Assembly: GCA_022041995.1 (NCBI GenBank)
Contig: CP074390.1
Span: forward strand, 992,001-1,056,000
Direction: 5' to 3'
DNA: 64,000 bases
Origin: Cupriavidus necator
Lineage (GTDB): Bacteria > Pseudomonadota > Gammaproteobacteria > Burkholderiales > Burkholderiaceae
Made by a program: the position numbers and the translations under genes. Below, one piece after another: positions 42,298-51,251 of this stretch (its first letter is position 1; each line of letters begins with the position of its first letter). The notes beneath the pieces are model-generated. The model was given only the letters and a program-made list of their open reading frames with translations. It had not been told where the DNA came from and ran no database searches.

Positions 42298-43397
42298 CTC
42301 AGCAGTCAGAAATATATGCGACAGAAGGATGGCGGAAGAATGAGCGTACAAGCGCCGGATTTTCCGCCACGGTTTGAAGCTGTTCGTTGACCTTTTGTTG
42401 CAGGTCCTCACCTTTACGAAGAGGCCTGCGTGCCACACCTGTGCGCTTGGTATGACTCCACACCAACTCGTCTGGATTGAGGTCGGGCGAGTAGCCAGGC
42501 AAGAAGTGCAATGTGAGCTTGCCCTTTGTCGATTGAACGTAGCGCTTCACGCATGCCTTCTTATGTGCGGGCAGTCCATCGACCACCATGTGCACGCTGT
42601 TTTTTCGCCCGCGCATCAATTTCTTGAGGAGTTCGACGAACAGCTCTCCAGTCAGACCGCCTTTGTAGGTGGCGAACCAGAAGGCCCCCTTGGAGTTGAC
42701 TGCCGACGCGGCACTGATGCTCTGGCGCTGCCCCGGCCGATCGACCACCGGGGTCTTGCCACGCGCACCCCATGTCTTGCCATGCACGGTGTCGGCACGA
42801 AAGCCTGACTCGTCCCAGAAGAAAATGTCAGCCTTCTGTGCCTTTGCCGCTTTCGCAATGGCAGGAAAGGTCTCCTTGCGCCATGCCTCAACGGCCAATG
42901 GATCGCGTTGATAAGCGCACTGCAGTGGCTTTTGCGGCGTCAGTCCCCTGCGCGCCAGAAGCGCACCGATGCTAGCCAAGGACAGATCCACTCCGAATTT
43001 TTCTTCCACCAACAACTGAACAATCTGGCGCGTCCACAAACCAAAGTCAAAACCGTATTGCGTCGGATTCTTGCCATTGATCCAGCGAAACACCTGGGCT
43101 TCTTGGCTGTTCGTGAGTTTGCGTGGCCTGCCACTACCTTTGGTTGAGCGCAAAGCCTGCAAGCCCTTGCCGCGCCCCATGGTCATAGCGCGACATCGGA
43201 AGGCCCAGGAACGATGCATGCCAAAGGATTTGGCTACGTCCTCAGGATGCTCACCCTCCCTCATCCGTTGCACGGCCAGTACGCGCATTTCCTCAAGGGT
43301 GTTATGCGCCAAGGTTCGTCCGTCTCGTTTCATAAACGTCGGATTTCGACAGATTATGGAAGTTCAATTTTTGTCGCATATATTTCTGACTACTGAG
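42298..43397 (-). mobile_element. IS630-family insertion sequence (1100 bp)
   Basis: Inverted ends of about 26 bases: CTCAGCAGTCAGAAATATAT from 42298 and, on the other strand, CTCAGTAGTCAGAAATATAT from 43397; one mismatch in the first 26 positions. TA is duplicated at 42296-42297 and 43398-43399, the usual IS630 target duplication. The transposase is read leftward and fills the element. It splits ubiU. Confidence 0.92.
42299..43333 (-). CDS. IS630-family transposase
   Basis: A 344-residue single-frame transposase. The N terminus has a helix-turn-helix (EHPEDVAKSFGMHRSWAFRC) and a linker with GSGRPRKLT. The DDE triad lies in FFWDESGFR, VVDGLPAHK and YSPDLNPDELVW, as in IS630 elements. The stop codon is inside the right inverted repeat of the element as read. 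The intact frame means the element could still move. Confidence 0.93.
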   Translation of the reverse strand: MKRDGRTLAHNTLEEMRVLAVQRMREGEHPEDVAKSFGMHRSWAFRCRAMTMGRGKGLQALRSTKGSGRPRKLTNSQEAQVFRWINGKNPTQYGFDFGLWTRQIVQLLVEEKFGVDLSLASIGALLARRGLTPQKPLQCAYQRDPLAVEAWRKETFPAIAKAAKAQKADIFFWDESGFRADTVHGKTWGARGKTPVVDRPGQRQSISAASAVNSKGAFWFATYKGGLTGELFVELLKKLMRGRKNSVHMVVDGLPAHKKACVKRYVQSTKGKLTLHFLPGYSPDLNPDELVWSHTKRTGVARRPLRKGEDLQQKVNEQLQTVAENPALVRSFFRHPSVAYISDC

Positions 43398-43920
43398 TAA
43401 AGCGCTCGCGCATCAGCTCGATGGCGTCGGCGTGCGTGGCCGAGCCCTGCACCGACAGGTGCAGCCGCAATCCCGGATGGCGCTCGCAGGCATAGCCCAT
43501 CAGGCCGGCATCGGCCATGATGACCGCGTCGGCGCCAAGGTCAGCCGCCGCATCGACCGCGCGCTGCCATTGGGCCACCGCGCCCATCTGCGCAAAGGTG
43601 TTGATGGCGAACAGCACCTCGGCGCCGCGCGCGTGGGCTTCGGCCACGCCGGTGCGGATGTCGGTCTCGGTAAAGTTCAGGCCACCGAAGTTGCGCGCGT
43701 TGGTGGCATCGCGCAGGCCCAGGTAGACCGCGTCGGCGCCGTGCTGCAGCGCCATGCGCAGGGCCGCCAGCGAACCGGCGGGCGCAACGAGCTGGGGCCG
43801 GCGCGGCACGTTCGCCGCGGCGGATGGGGCTGGGGAGGCAGGGGTCATCGGTAACGGCGCCGGCGGCGGCGCGAAGATGAAGACAGCCGCCGATGCTAGC
43901 CAAGCGCTTGCAGCAGGGGC

Positions 43921-44025
43921 TTGACCACGCGCAAACCCACGCCAACGGCACACCGCCCGCGCCGGGCCTAAGCCGGTTGGCGTAGGCCGATGGCAGGCCA
44001 CCGCCGCGCGCTTGACCTGCCGCAA
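43921..44025. promoter_or_regulatory. Two FNR-like sites in the ubiU upstream region (weak)
   Basis: TTGACCACGCGCAA at 43921-43934 and TTGACCTGCCGCAA at 44012-44025 resemble the Crp/FNR-type pattern TTGAT-N4-ATCAA in eight and similar positions, with the second half less well kept. They lie upstream of ubiU and of the divergent gene at 44118. FNR control of ubiUVT is known in E. coli. The match is weak and could be chance. Confidence 0.3.
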
Positions 44026-44117
44026 ACGCCGGCCCGTGCCGCTGTGCCACGCTTGCCCGGTCATCCCCGCGGCTGGCCGCACGCCGGCCCCGCGCCCATC
44101 CTCTTCCGGAGACCCGT

Positions 44118-45287
44118 ATGAATCAACCCTGGCTCAAGCTGGCCGGCCGCCGCCTGCTGCCCATCGTGCAGGGCGGCATGGGCATCGGCATCTCGGCCCA
44201 CCGGCTGGCCGGCGCCGTCGCGCGCGAGAATGGCGTCGGCACCATCGCCAGCATCGACCTGCGCCACCACCACCCCGACCTGATGGAACGCACCCGCGGC
44301 AGCCGTGACAAGCCCGCCATCGAAGCCGCCAACCTCGAAGCGCTGGATCGCGAGATCCGTGCCGCGCGCACCGCGTCCGAGGGACGCGGGCTGATCGCGG
44401 TCAACGTGATGAAGGCCGTGGGCTCGCACGCCGCGCTGGTGCGGCAATCCTGTGAAAGCGGCGCCGATGCCATCGTCATGGGCGCCGGCCTGCCGCTGGA
44501 CCTGCCCGAACTGACCGCCAGCCACCCCAGGGTGGCGCTGATCCCGATCCTGTCCGAGGCGCGCGGCATCGGCCTGGTGCTGCGCCGCTGGATGAAGAAG
44601 GGCCGCCTGCCCGATGCCATCGTGGTCGAACACCCGGCGCATGCCGGCGGCCACCTGGGCGCGGCCACCATCCAGGACTTGTCGGAGCCGCGCTTCTCGT
44701 TTTCGCGCGTGCTGGCCGAATGCCGCGAGCTGTTTGCACAGCTGGGACTGGCCTGGGACAGCATTCCGCTGATCCTGGCCGGCGGCATCGACAGCCATGC
44801 CAAGGTGCGCCACTGGCTGGGCGAGGGCGCCGCCGCGGTGCAGCTGGGCACGGCCTTTGCCGTGACCGAGGAATGCGATGCCCACCCGGCCTTCAAGCAG
44901 GTGCTGGCCACGGCGCGGCCCGAGACCCTGCGCGAATTCACCAGCGTGGCCGGGCTGCCCGCGCGCGCGGTGCTGACGCCGTGGCTGTCGCGCTACCTGT
45001 CGAGCGAGTCGCGGCTGCAGCGCCGCGCCAGGCCGCGCGAATGCCTGGAGGGCTTCGACTGCCTGCAGGCGTGCGGGCTGCGCGACGGCATTGCCCGCAT
45101 CGGCCAGTTCTGCATCGACCTGAAGCTGGCGCAGGCCGTGCGCGGCGACGTGGAGCGCGGCCTGTTCTTTCGCGGCCGCGGTGCGCTGCCCTTCGGCGAA
45201 GCCATCCGGCCGGTGGCGGAGCTGATGCACTACCTGTTGACGGGGGAAAAGCCTGCGGGGCTGACCCAAGCCCCGGCACCAGCCTGA
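44118..45287 (+). CDS. Nitronate monooxygenase-like FMN enzyme
   Basis: A 389-residue TIM-barrel flavoprotein of the 2-nitropropane dioxygenase family: LPIVQGGMGIGISAHRLAGAVA, NVMKAVGSHAALVRQSCESGAD, VEHPAHAGGHLGA and LILAGGIDSHAKVRHWLGEGAAAVQLGTAF. The family oxidises nitronates such as propionate-3-nitronate. The long C-terminal part (CLEGFDCLQACGLRDG) is cysteine-bearing and seen in versions found near denitrification genes. It is divergent from ubiU. The true substrate is unknown. Confidence 0.82.
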   Translation: MNQPWLKLAGRRLLPIVQGGMGIGISAHRLAGAVARENGVGTIASIDLRHHHPDLMERTRGSRDKPAIEAANLEALDREIRAARTASEGRGLIAVNVMKAVGSHAALVRQSCESGADAIVMGAGLPLDLPELTASHPRVALIPILSEARGIGLVLRRWMKKGRLPDAIVVEHPAHAGGHLGAATIQDLSEPRFSFSRVLAECRELFAQLGLAWDSIPLILAGGIDSHAKVRHWLGEGAAAVQLGTAFAVTEECDAHPAFKQVLATARPETLREFTSVAGLPARAVLTPWLSRYLSSESRLQRRARPRECLEGFDCLQACGLRDGIARIGQFCIDLKLAQAVRGDVERGLFFRGRGALPFGEAIRPVAELMHYLLTGEKPAGLTQAPAPA

Positions 45288-45309
45288 CGCATACCGGTTA
45301 TGCTGCCGC

Positions 45310-45490
45310 AGCCAACGCCGCGCGAACAAGGCTCCCCTCGCCCGCCTGCGGGAGAGGGGTGGGGGAGTGGGCCGGAGTATCTACGGAGTGAGGCGCGTCG
45401 GTATGCCAGCGCCTGCCCTCTCCCCCGGCCCCTCTCCCGCAGGCGGGAGAGGGGAGCAAACCGGCAGCATGGGAACCTTGTCAGCAATGC
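45310..45490. repeat. REPIN-like dispersed repeat, copy B
   Basis: Two hairpins, CTCCCCTC...GAGGGG-like near 45332-45363 and CTCTCCCGCAGGCGGGAGAG near 45434-45453, joined by the block GGTATGCCAGCGCCTGCCC. It matches copy A at 4017-4200 (see there). It covers the annotated 3-prime end of the leftward membrane protein gene, so the C-terminal tail of that protein is repeat-encoded. Confidence 0.78.
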
Positions 45491-46775
45491 GCGGCGGTAA
45501 TCCCCCGCGCTTCTTCATCTCCCGCATGCATCGCAACGCTGCCAGCAGCTGCCACCCGAGCCATGCATTGGCGCCCGCCAGCAGCAGTCCGCCAGCGCGG
45601 GCCAGCGGCGCCGGCGCCAGCGGCACCGCCAGCAGCAGCGCGTAGGCCGCCAGCAGCAGCCATGCCTGCCGCCGTTGCCGGCCCGGCACGATGATGGCCT
45701 GCATGGCCGGCACCCGCGCGCGCGGCGGCAGCAGCCGGCGCAGGTGCAGCCAGACCAGGAATGGCACGATCTTGCCGAGCATGGCCGTGACCGGCAGCAC
45801 ACCCGCGCCGACCAGCGCCATGGTGCCTGCCCACCATGCCAGCGGCAGGCCGGCGGCGGGCAGCACGACGGCCGCCGCCCCCAGCAGCGCCGCGCCCGCC
45901 ATGCTGGCGCAAGCCACCGGCCAGAGCAGCCAGAGCGGATCATGGCGCCGCCGCGCGCGCAGCGCGCCGGCCATCCCGCAAGCGCCCATCACCGCCACGA
46001 ACGCCAGCCACGCGAGCAGCACGCCATGCGCCGGTGCCCGGTGACCCGGCCACAGCATTGCCGCGGCGCTGAACAGCGCCAGCGGCAACCAATGCGCCAT
46101 CGGCAGCCAGCGCCCGATCGCCGCCGGCAGGCGCGGCGCCTGCCAGAACATCGGCAGCACGGTGGTGGCCACGCCGGTCACCAGCGCCGCCAGCCAGCCG
46201 CCCAGGGCCCAAGCCATATGCAGGCCGAGCCAGCGCTCCACCGGCACGTGCCACCAGCCACCGAAGGCGCCGGCCAGCACCATGCCGCACAGCACCGCGG
46301 CCATCAGCGGCGCGCCGATGCCGGCAAGGGTGCGCGTGGTGGCATCCACTGCGGCCACGCGCCGGCCAGCAGCCAGCAGGACCGCCCCGGCCAGCAACAG
46401 GATCACGGCCACGGCCGCCGCCACCCGCATCGCTGCGGGTTCGCCGCCGAGCAGGCCAATGCCCAGGGCGGTGGCCACACCGGCGCCGGCCGCGGCCATG
46501 AACGGCGCAAGCAGCCCCGCACCCGGCACGGCCACGCCGGCCACCACTGGCATCATCTGGAACAGCGCGCCCACCATGACCGGCTGCAGCATGCCCAGCG
46601 CCAGCACATGCACCGCCACCAGCGCCAGTGGCGCAAAGCGGTCCGGCAAGCCGTCGGGCGGACCGGCGGCAAGCAAGACGCCCGCCGCGGCGCCAAGCCA
46701 CGGCGCCGGCATCAGGCAGCCGAACACCACTGCCAGGCGCGGCGCGCGTTCATAGTCGAAACTGGCTGCCTTCAC
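45381..46775 (-). CDS. Polytopic membrane protein, NnrS-like
   Basis: About 464 residues with roughly 12 hydrophobic segments and conserved histidines inside membrane regions (ALVAVHVLALGMLQPVMVG, LGLHMAWALGG, MAHWLPLALF). This resembles NnrS-type heme-copper membrane proteins linked to NO metabolism, but the signature is not decisive. The GTG at 46775 follows GGGGGAGAGG and is preferred; ATG at 46829 is an alternative. The last 35 residues (VCSPLPPAGEGPGERAGAG) are translated from a dispersed repeat, so the original C terminus may have ended earlier. It lies between a nitronate monooxygenase-like gene and narX. Confidence 0.65.
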   Translation of the reverse strand: MKAASFDYERAPRLAVVFGCLMPAPWLGAAAGVLLAAGPPDGLPDRFAPLALVAVHVLALGMLQPVMVGALFQMMPVVAGVAVPGAGLLAPFMAAAGAGVATALGIGLLGGEPAAMRVAAAVAVILLLAGAVLLAAGRRVAAVDATTRTLAGIGAPLMAAVLCGMVLAGAFGGWWHVPVERWLGLHMAWALGGWLAALVTGVATTVLPMFWQAPRLPAAIGRWLPMAHWLPLALFSAAAMLWPGHRAPAHGVLLAWLAFVAVMGACGMAGALRARRRHDPLWLLWPVACASMAGAALLGAAAVVLPAAGLPLAWWAGTMALVGAGVLPVTAMLGKIVPFLVWLHLRRLLPPRARVPAMQAIIVPGRQRRQAWLLLAAYALLLAVPLAPAPLARAGGLLLAGANAWLGWQLLAALRCMREMKKRGGLPPRIADKVPMLPVCSPLPPAGEGPGERAGAGIPTRLTP

Positions 46776-47108
46776 GCCTTGCCTCTCCCCCTCAATGTTG
46801 GGACACGATGCTAGGCCAGGGCAGCTCATGGGGATTTGACCGCAGCTAAGTCCAACGACATATCCCCCGCCCTGCGGTGGAGCGATATATCACGGCGTGA
46901 CAGGCTGATGAGGGGCGACATCCCCGGCGATCAAGCGCCGATGCGCCGCCGGCCGCACATACAACGCACCGAAGCCGGGTTTTCTTGATCTGGCGCAGGA
47001 AGCCCCGCCCGCTGCGCAGGGAAAATCGCTTTCAACTCCAGCGTAGCCCTGTTTGCGCTGGCTGCCGGGCCGCAGCCCGCCCCCCGACAGGTAGCCCCCG
47101 ATACCGCC

Positions 47109-49124
47109 ATGTCCGAAACCGATCCTCCCGCCGCCAGCGGCACGGCGGCATCCACATTGCCTGCCCTGCGCGACCGCCTTTCCACCCGCATCATCTCGCT
47201 CTCGCTGGCCGTGCTGCTGGTGGTGCTGGGCATGATTTCCGGCACGCTGTGGCTGTCATGGAAGCTGGAAGGCGCGGGTGCCGCCATCAATGACGCCGGC
47301 AGCCTGCGCATGCGCGCCAACCGCGTGGCGATCGAACTGACGCTGGCACAGGCACGCCAGGCCAATGCACTGGCCGAACAGGTGCAGGCGCTGGATGCCA
47401 CGCTGGCCCTGCTCAGAAAAGGCGACGCGGCGCGCCCGCTGTTCCTGCCGGACGAACCCGCCATTCATGCGCAGATGACCCGGGTCACGCAGGACTGGCA
47501 GCAGCGGGTGCGCCCGCTGGCGGTGGCCGGACCGGGCAGCGACGCCGCGCCGGCACGCTATATCGCCGCACTGCCCGGCTTCGTCGCGCAGGCCGATCGC
47601 CTGGTCGGCATGATCGAACAGGACAGCGCGCGCAAGACCGACTGGCTGCGCGTTTCGCAGATCGCGCTGGCGGCGATGGCCTGCGTGGGCACCGTGGCCG
47701 TGATCTACCTGCTCTACCTGTGGATCATCCTGCCGGTGCTGCGGCTGCAGGACGGCCTGCGGCGCATGGCCGCGCGCGAGTTCTCACTGCGCCTGCCGGT
47801 GGAAAGCCGCGACGAGTTCGGCACCCTCAGCGAAGGCTTCAACCGCATGGCCGGCGAACTGCAGGGGCTGTACCACGACCTGGAGGCGCGCGTGGCGCAG
47901 AAGACCGCGGAGCTGGAACACCAGAACCGCGACCTCGAGACGCTCTACGACATGGCCGCCTTCCTGAACCAGGCCGCCGATGCCGAGGCCATGGCGCGCG
48001 GCTTCCTGGGGCGCGTGATGCGCCAGTTCGATGCCGATGGCGGCAGCGTGCGCGTGCTGGACAGCCGCCACGGCAGGATGCACCTGCTGGCAGCCGCCGG
48101 CCTGCCGGCCGCGCTGGCCGAATCCGAATCCTGCGCGGCGGCCAACGCCTGCCATTGCGGCGACGCCACGCGCGAGGCCGTGGTCGCCATCGTCGACCTG
48201 CGCGCGGCGCAGCGCCAGGGCGCCGCCGGGGATGCCACGTCCTGCAGCCGCAACGGCTTCCGGTCGCTGGCGGCCTTCCGCATTGAAAGCCAGCGCGGCG
48301 CCACCGGCGTGTTCGCACTGCACTTCCGCGCGCCGCGCGCGCTGCACCCGTCAGACCGCCAGATGCTGGAAACACTGGGCCAGCACCTTGGCACCGCGCT
48401 GGAACACCTGCGCCTGTCCGCGACCGCGCGCCAGCTGGCGGTGGTGGAAGAGCGCAACCTGGTGGCGCAGGGCCTGCACGACAGCATTGCCCAGGGCCTG
48501 AACTACCTGAACCTGCAGGTGCAGCTGCTGGACGCCGCGGTCGCGCGCGACGACCTGGCCGAGACCCGCGAGATCGTGCCGATGCTGCGCCACGGCGTGG
48601 AAGAGAGCTACCAGGACGTGCGCGAGCTGCTGAACAACTTCCGCTCGCGGCTCGGCACCGGCGAGCTGCGCCCGGCGGTGGAAGAGACCGTGGGCCGCTT
48701 TCGCCGCCAATGCCGCACCGAGGCCACGCTCTCCATTGACGAGAGCGGCGGCGCCTGGCCGTTGGCGCCGGAGCAGCAGCTGCAGGTGCTGTTCATCCTG
48801 CAGGAGGCGCTCTCCAATGTGCGCAAGCACGCCATGGCGGCGCACGTGGCAGTGGCGCTCAGCCACGGCCGCGATTTCCGGCTGGTGGTGCAGGACGACG
48901 GCGAGGGCTTCGATCCCGAGGAACTCGCCACGCGCGCCGAAGCGCATATCGGCCTGAACATCATGCGCGAGCGCGCGGCGCGGCTGGGGGCGCGGCTGCA
49001 CGTGCGGGCCCGTCCCGGCGACGGCGTGCGCATCGAACTGGTGCTGCCCGCCGGCCGCGCTGGCGGCGCCCGCGAGCGCGCCGACACCGGCCCCGCCCCC
49101 AAGACCACCGAGACCCAGCCATGA
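47109..49124 (+). CDS. narX: NarX, nitrate/nitrite sensor kinase
   Basis: A 671-residue membrane kinase. The periplasmic sensor contains the P-box INDAGSLRMRANR (about residues 59-71) that binds nitrate, between membrane segments at about 35-55 and 180-205. It continues with HAMP, a central GAF-like domain with cysteines (CAAANACHC), a HisKA_3 domain with the phosphorylated histidine in GLHDSIAQGLNYLNLQ and an ATPase domain (DDGEGFDP). It phosphorylates NarL in response to nitrate. The stop overlaps narL (ATGA). Confidence 0.93.
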   Translation: MSETDPPAASGTAASTLPALRDRLSTRIISLSLAVLLVVLGMISGTLWLSWKLEGAGAAINDAGSLRMRANRVAIELTLAQARQANALAEQVQALDATLALLRKGDAARPLFLPDEPAIHAQMTRVTQDWQQRVRPLAVAGPGSDAAPARYIAALPGFVAQADRLVGMIEQDSARKTDWLRVSQIALAAMACVGTVAVIYLLYLWIILPVLRLQDGLRRMAAREFSLRLPVESRDEFGTLSEGFNRMAGELQGLYHDLEARVAQKTAELEHQNRDLETLYDMAAFLNQAADAEAMARGFLGRVMRQFDADGGSVRVLDSRHGRMHLLAAAGLPAALAESESCAAANACHCGDATREAVVAIVDLRAAQRQGAAGDATSCSRNGFRSLAAFRIESQRGATGVFALHFRAPRALHPSDRQMLETLGQHLGTALEHLRLSATARQLAVVEERNLVAQGLHDSIAQGLNYLNLQVQLLDAAVARDDLAETREIVPMLRHGVEESYQDVRELLNNFRSRLGTGELRPAVEETVGRFRRQCRTEATLSIDESGGAWPLAPEQQLQVLFILQEALSNVRKHAMAAHVAVALSHGRDFRLVVQDDGEGFDPEELATRAEAHIGLNIMRERAARLGARLHVRARPGDGVRIELVLPAGRAGGARERADTGPAPKTTETQP

Positions 49125-49777
49125 CCATCCGCATCCTGCTGATCGACGATCACACCCTGTTCCGCTCCGGCATCCGCGCGTTGCTGCAGCGGCAGGCCGA
49201 CTTCGAGATCGTCGACGAAGCCGCCGACGGCGTGGAAGGCATCAAGCGCGCCAAGCAGCACCGCCCCGACGTGATCCTGCTGGACCTGAACATGCCCGGC
49301 CTGTCCGGCCTGGAGGCCCTGCAGCTGTTGGTGGAAGACCTGCCGCAATCCGCCGTGATCGTGCTGACCGTGTCGGAAGAAGCCGAGGAACTGGCCGCCG
49401 CGCTGCGCGGCGGCGCGCGCGGCTACCTGATCAAGAATATCGAGACCGAGGCGCTGATCGCCGGCATCCGCCGTGCCGCGGCCGGCGAGCCGGTCATCTC
49501 CGACAGCATGACCGCCAAGCTGGTGGCACAGTTCCGCGCGCCCGCACCGGCGGCCGCGGCGCGCCAGGATGAAGCGCCACGGCTGACCGCGCGCGAGCGC
49601 GAGATCGTGCAGGGCCTGGCGCGCGGCGAAAGCAACAAGGAGATCGCGCGCGACCTGGGCGTGGCGGAAAGCACGGTGAAGATCCACGTGCAGAACATCC
49701 TGAAGAAGCTGAACCTGGCCAGCCGCGTGCAGGTGGCCGTCTATGCCGTCGAGCACGGGCTGAACGCAGCGTGCTGA
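49121..49777 (+). CDS. narL: NarL, nitrate-responsive regulator
   Basis: A 218-residue response regulator: receiver domain with acidic pocket D9/D10, phosphorylated D55 (VILLDLNMPG) and a lysine in YLIKNIE, then a LuxR-type helix-turn-helix (LTAREREIVQGLARGESNKE and VAESTVKIHVQNILKKL). It is the partner of NarX and should activate nitrate-respiration genes. A four-base overlap couples it to narX. No nar structural genes follow in this window. Confidence 0.93.
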   Translation: MTIRILLIDDHTLFRSGIRALLQRQADFEIVDEAADGVEGIKRAKQHRPDVILLDLNMPGLSGLEALQLLVEDLPQSAVIVLTVSEEAEELAAALRGGARGYLIKNIETEALIAGIRRAAAGEPVISDSMTAKLVAQFRAPAPAAAARQDEAPRLTAREREIVQGLARGESNKEIARDLGVAESTVKIHVQNILKKLNLASRVQVAVYAVEHGLNAAC

Positions 49778-49974
49778 ACGCGGCGCAGTATCCGGCGCGT
49801 CCCGCCCCGTTCCCCCACACCCCGGCGTCGTCCGATTCCTACACCGATTTCAGCCCTAGTCCGGGGGGATGCCGGCGCCGCCTGATCTAGGCTGGACAGT
49901 AAGCAGTTGGCTCTCCGAGGCCACCCCGGTCCGGAAGCCCCCGGCTTGCCAAATCCACGAACAAGGAGCACGCC

Positions 49975-50133
49975 ATGGGAATCGGCACCATTCTCCTGAT
50001 CATTCTTGTCCTGCTGCTGGTCGGCGCGCTGCCGGCCTGGCCGTACAGTTCCGGCTGGGGCTACTGGCCCAGCGGCGGCCTGGGCCTGATCGTCCTGATC
50101 GTGGTGCTGCTCGTGGTGCTTGGCCGGATCTAG
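49975..50133 (+). CDS. DUF3309 small membrane protein (52 residues)
   Basis: Reads MGIGTILLIILVLLLVGALP, then AWPYSSGWGYWPSGG and a second hydrophobic segment LGLIVLIVVLLVVLGRI. Two membrane segments joined by a Trp, Tyr and Gly loop is the DUF3309 pattern. Function is unknown; such genes are often near stress genes. AAGGAG at 49963-49968 supports the start. Confidence 0.85.
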   Translation: MGIGTILLIILVLLLVGALPAWPYSSGWGYWPSGGLGLIVLIVVLLVVLGRI

Positions 50134-50297
50134 GGTTCTTTCCCGGCCAGCCTGCGGGCGATCCACGCCAGCACGCGCTCGCAGCGACGCCGGCGCGCGG
50201 CTACCCTTGTCGCTGCCGCGCCGGCGCCCTATAACGAAGCGCGGGCGTGTATCACCGCAGCGCCCGGTTCCTTCCCCTTTTTCGCAAGGAGACTCAG

Positions 50298-50477
50298 ATG
50301 CCAGCCAAATCCAAGGCGCAACAGCAGGCCGCGGGAGCGGCGCTCTCCGCAAAGCGCGGCGAAACGAAGGCCGGATCGCTAAAGGGACCTTCCCGCTCGA
50401 TGTATAAGTCGATGAGCGAAAAGGAACTGGACAAGATGGCTTCGACCAAGTCCAAGAGCCTGCCAAAGCACAAGTAA
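50298..50477 (+). CDS. DUF3008-type small basic protein
   Basis: A 59-residue Lys, Ala and Ser rich protein: MPAKSKAQQQAAGAALSAKR, then LKGPSRSMYKSMSEKELDKM. The KGxSxSMYxSMxEKxL segment matches the DUF3008 family, common in Burkholderiales and often stress-linked. It has no membrane segment. AAGGAG lies eight bases before the ATG. A long hairpin follows. Confidence 0.85.
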   Translation: MPAKSKAQQQAAGAALSAKRGETKAGSLKGPSRSMYKSMSEKELDKMASTKSKSLPKHK

Positions 50478-50493
50478 GACAGTTGATCGGCAA

Positions 50494-50531
50494 GCTTGCT
50501 CTCTCTCCCGCACGTGGGAGAGAGAGCAAGC
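50494..50531 (+). terminator. Perfect 16-bp hairpin after the DUF3008 gene
   Basis: GCTTGCTCTCTCTCCC at 50494-50509 and its complement at 50516-50531 form a perfect 16-base-pair stem with a 6-base loop. It lies 16 bases after the stop. No T-run follows; its CTCTCTCCC/GGGAGAGAG arms resemble the REPIN-like copies, so it may be a lone repeat unit that acts as a terminator. Confidence 0.6.
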
Positions 50532-50563
50532 CCCAGGCGGTCTCCCAGGGCCTGCTACCTGTT

Positions 50564-51208
50564 TTATCTGGCACCGCCCTTCTTTCCCCCGACTCTCCCC
50601 CTCACCGGCCTGCCGCAATAGCCCGGCAGCCGCTTTGCCCGGGCGCTGCGCGCCAGCCGGATCGACTCCGCCAGCGCCAGCCCGAATCCCGCAACGCTGC
50701 CCAGATCCTGTTCCACCCGCTCGCGCAGGAAGCGGGCCCATAAGAATTCGTCGGCAGCGCTGCCAGGCTTGCGGTAGGCGCCGGCCTCGCGCGCAAAGGC
50801 CGCCAGGCTGCGATAGGGATCGTCGCGCATGCCTCGCACGGTGGACGGCAGCGCCTTCGGGTCCAGCAGCTTGCCGTGCTCGTCATAGGGATGGACATGG
50901 CCGAGAGCGCGCATCCGTTTCCAGAACGCCGACGGGCTCAGGCGGCTGAAGTCATGCAGCACGCGCACGGGTGCCTGCTCATAGCCGAGATCCAGCCACG
51001 CCCGCGCCCAGTGATGGCGCTCGACGATATAGAGGCCGCCGCCCGGCCCGGCCACCGTCCTGATGCGATGGCGGCGCATGAAGCGCCGCAGCGCCGCGTG
51101 GTCGTCAGGGTTCGCATGGCGCTGCGTGACGTCCATCTTGTAGCTGACGTGTGCATAACCCAGCGTCAGCTGGGTCGGGCGCAGGCGCGCCAGTTCGGCA
51201 ACGGCCAT
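50564..51208 (-). CDS. ParB/Srx-fold protein, copy 1
   Basis: A 214-residue protein of the ParBc_2-type (putative ParB-like nuclease) group: LRPTQLTLGYAHVSYKMDVT, TVAGPGGGLYIVERHHWARAW, VHPYDEHGKLLDP and MRDDPYRSLAAFAREAGAYRK. The HHWARAWxDLG segment is the conserved core. Function is unknown; it is not a chromosome-partition ParB because it lacks the DNA-binding helix-turn-helix. A frameshifted paralogue lies at 54132. It ends a leftward run with the gene at 51252. Confidence 0.8.
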   Translation of the reverse strand: MAVAELARLRPTQLTLGYAHVSYKMDVTQRHANPDDHAALRRFMRRHRIRTVAGPGGGLYIVERHHWARAWLDLGYEQAPVRVLHDFSRLSPSAFWKRMRALGHVHPYDEHGKLLDPKALPSTVRGMRDDPYRSLAAFAREAGAYRKPGSAADEFLWARFLRERVEQDLGSVAGFGLALAESIRLARSARAKRLPGYCGRPVRGRVGGKKGGAR

Positions 51209-51251
51209 GCCGCGCGGCGCGCCGAGTTCAGCGCTGTCGGCAGCGCGGCGC

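Larger units (their letters stand above)
41700..43848 (-). pseudogene. ubiU: UbiU, split by an IS630-family element
   Basis: UbiU is the partner of UbiV. The N-terminal part (43848 to 43398) has RRPQLVAPAGSLAALRMALQ, then GADAVYLGLRDATNARNF, and stops inside the element; the C-terminal part (from 42297 to 41700) starts NIRRVVLPRVLSLAQIGKL. Removing the 1100-base element and one TA joins ERFNIRRVVLP in frame. All four cluster cysteines lie in the C-terminal part (C-X6-C-X16-C in LCVMAEGRC and GVCSPAH, then TLCKG), so the N-terminal fragment cannot bind the cluster. The lesion should block anaerobic ubiquinone synthesis unless a second copy exists. Confidence 0.93.

Noticed and set aside
46985..46998. 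FNR-like half site TTGATCTGGCGCAG upstream of narX
   Set aside because: Only one half site is well matched; chance cannot be excluded.
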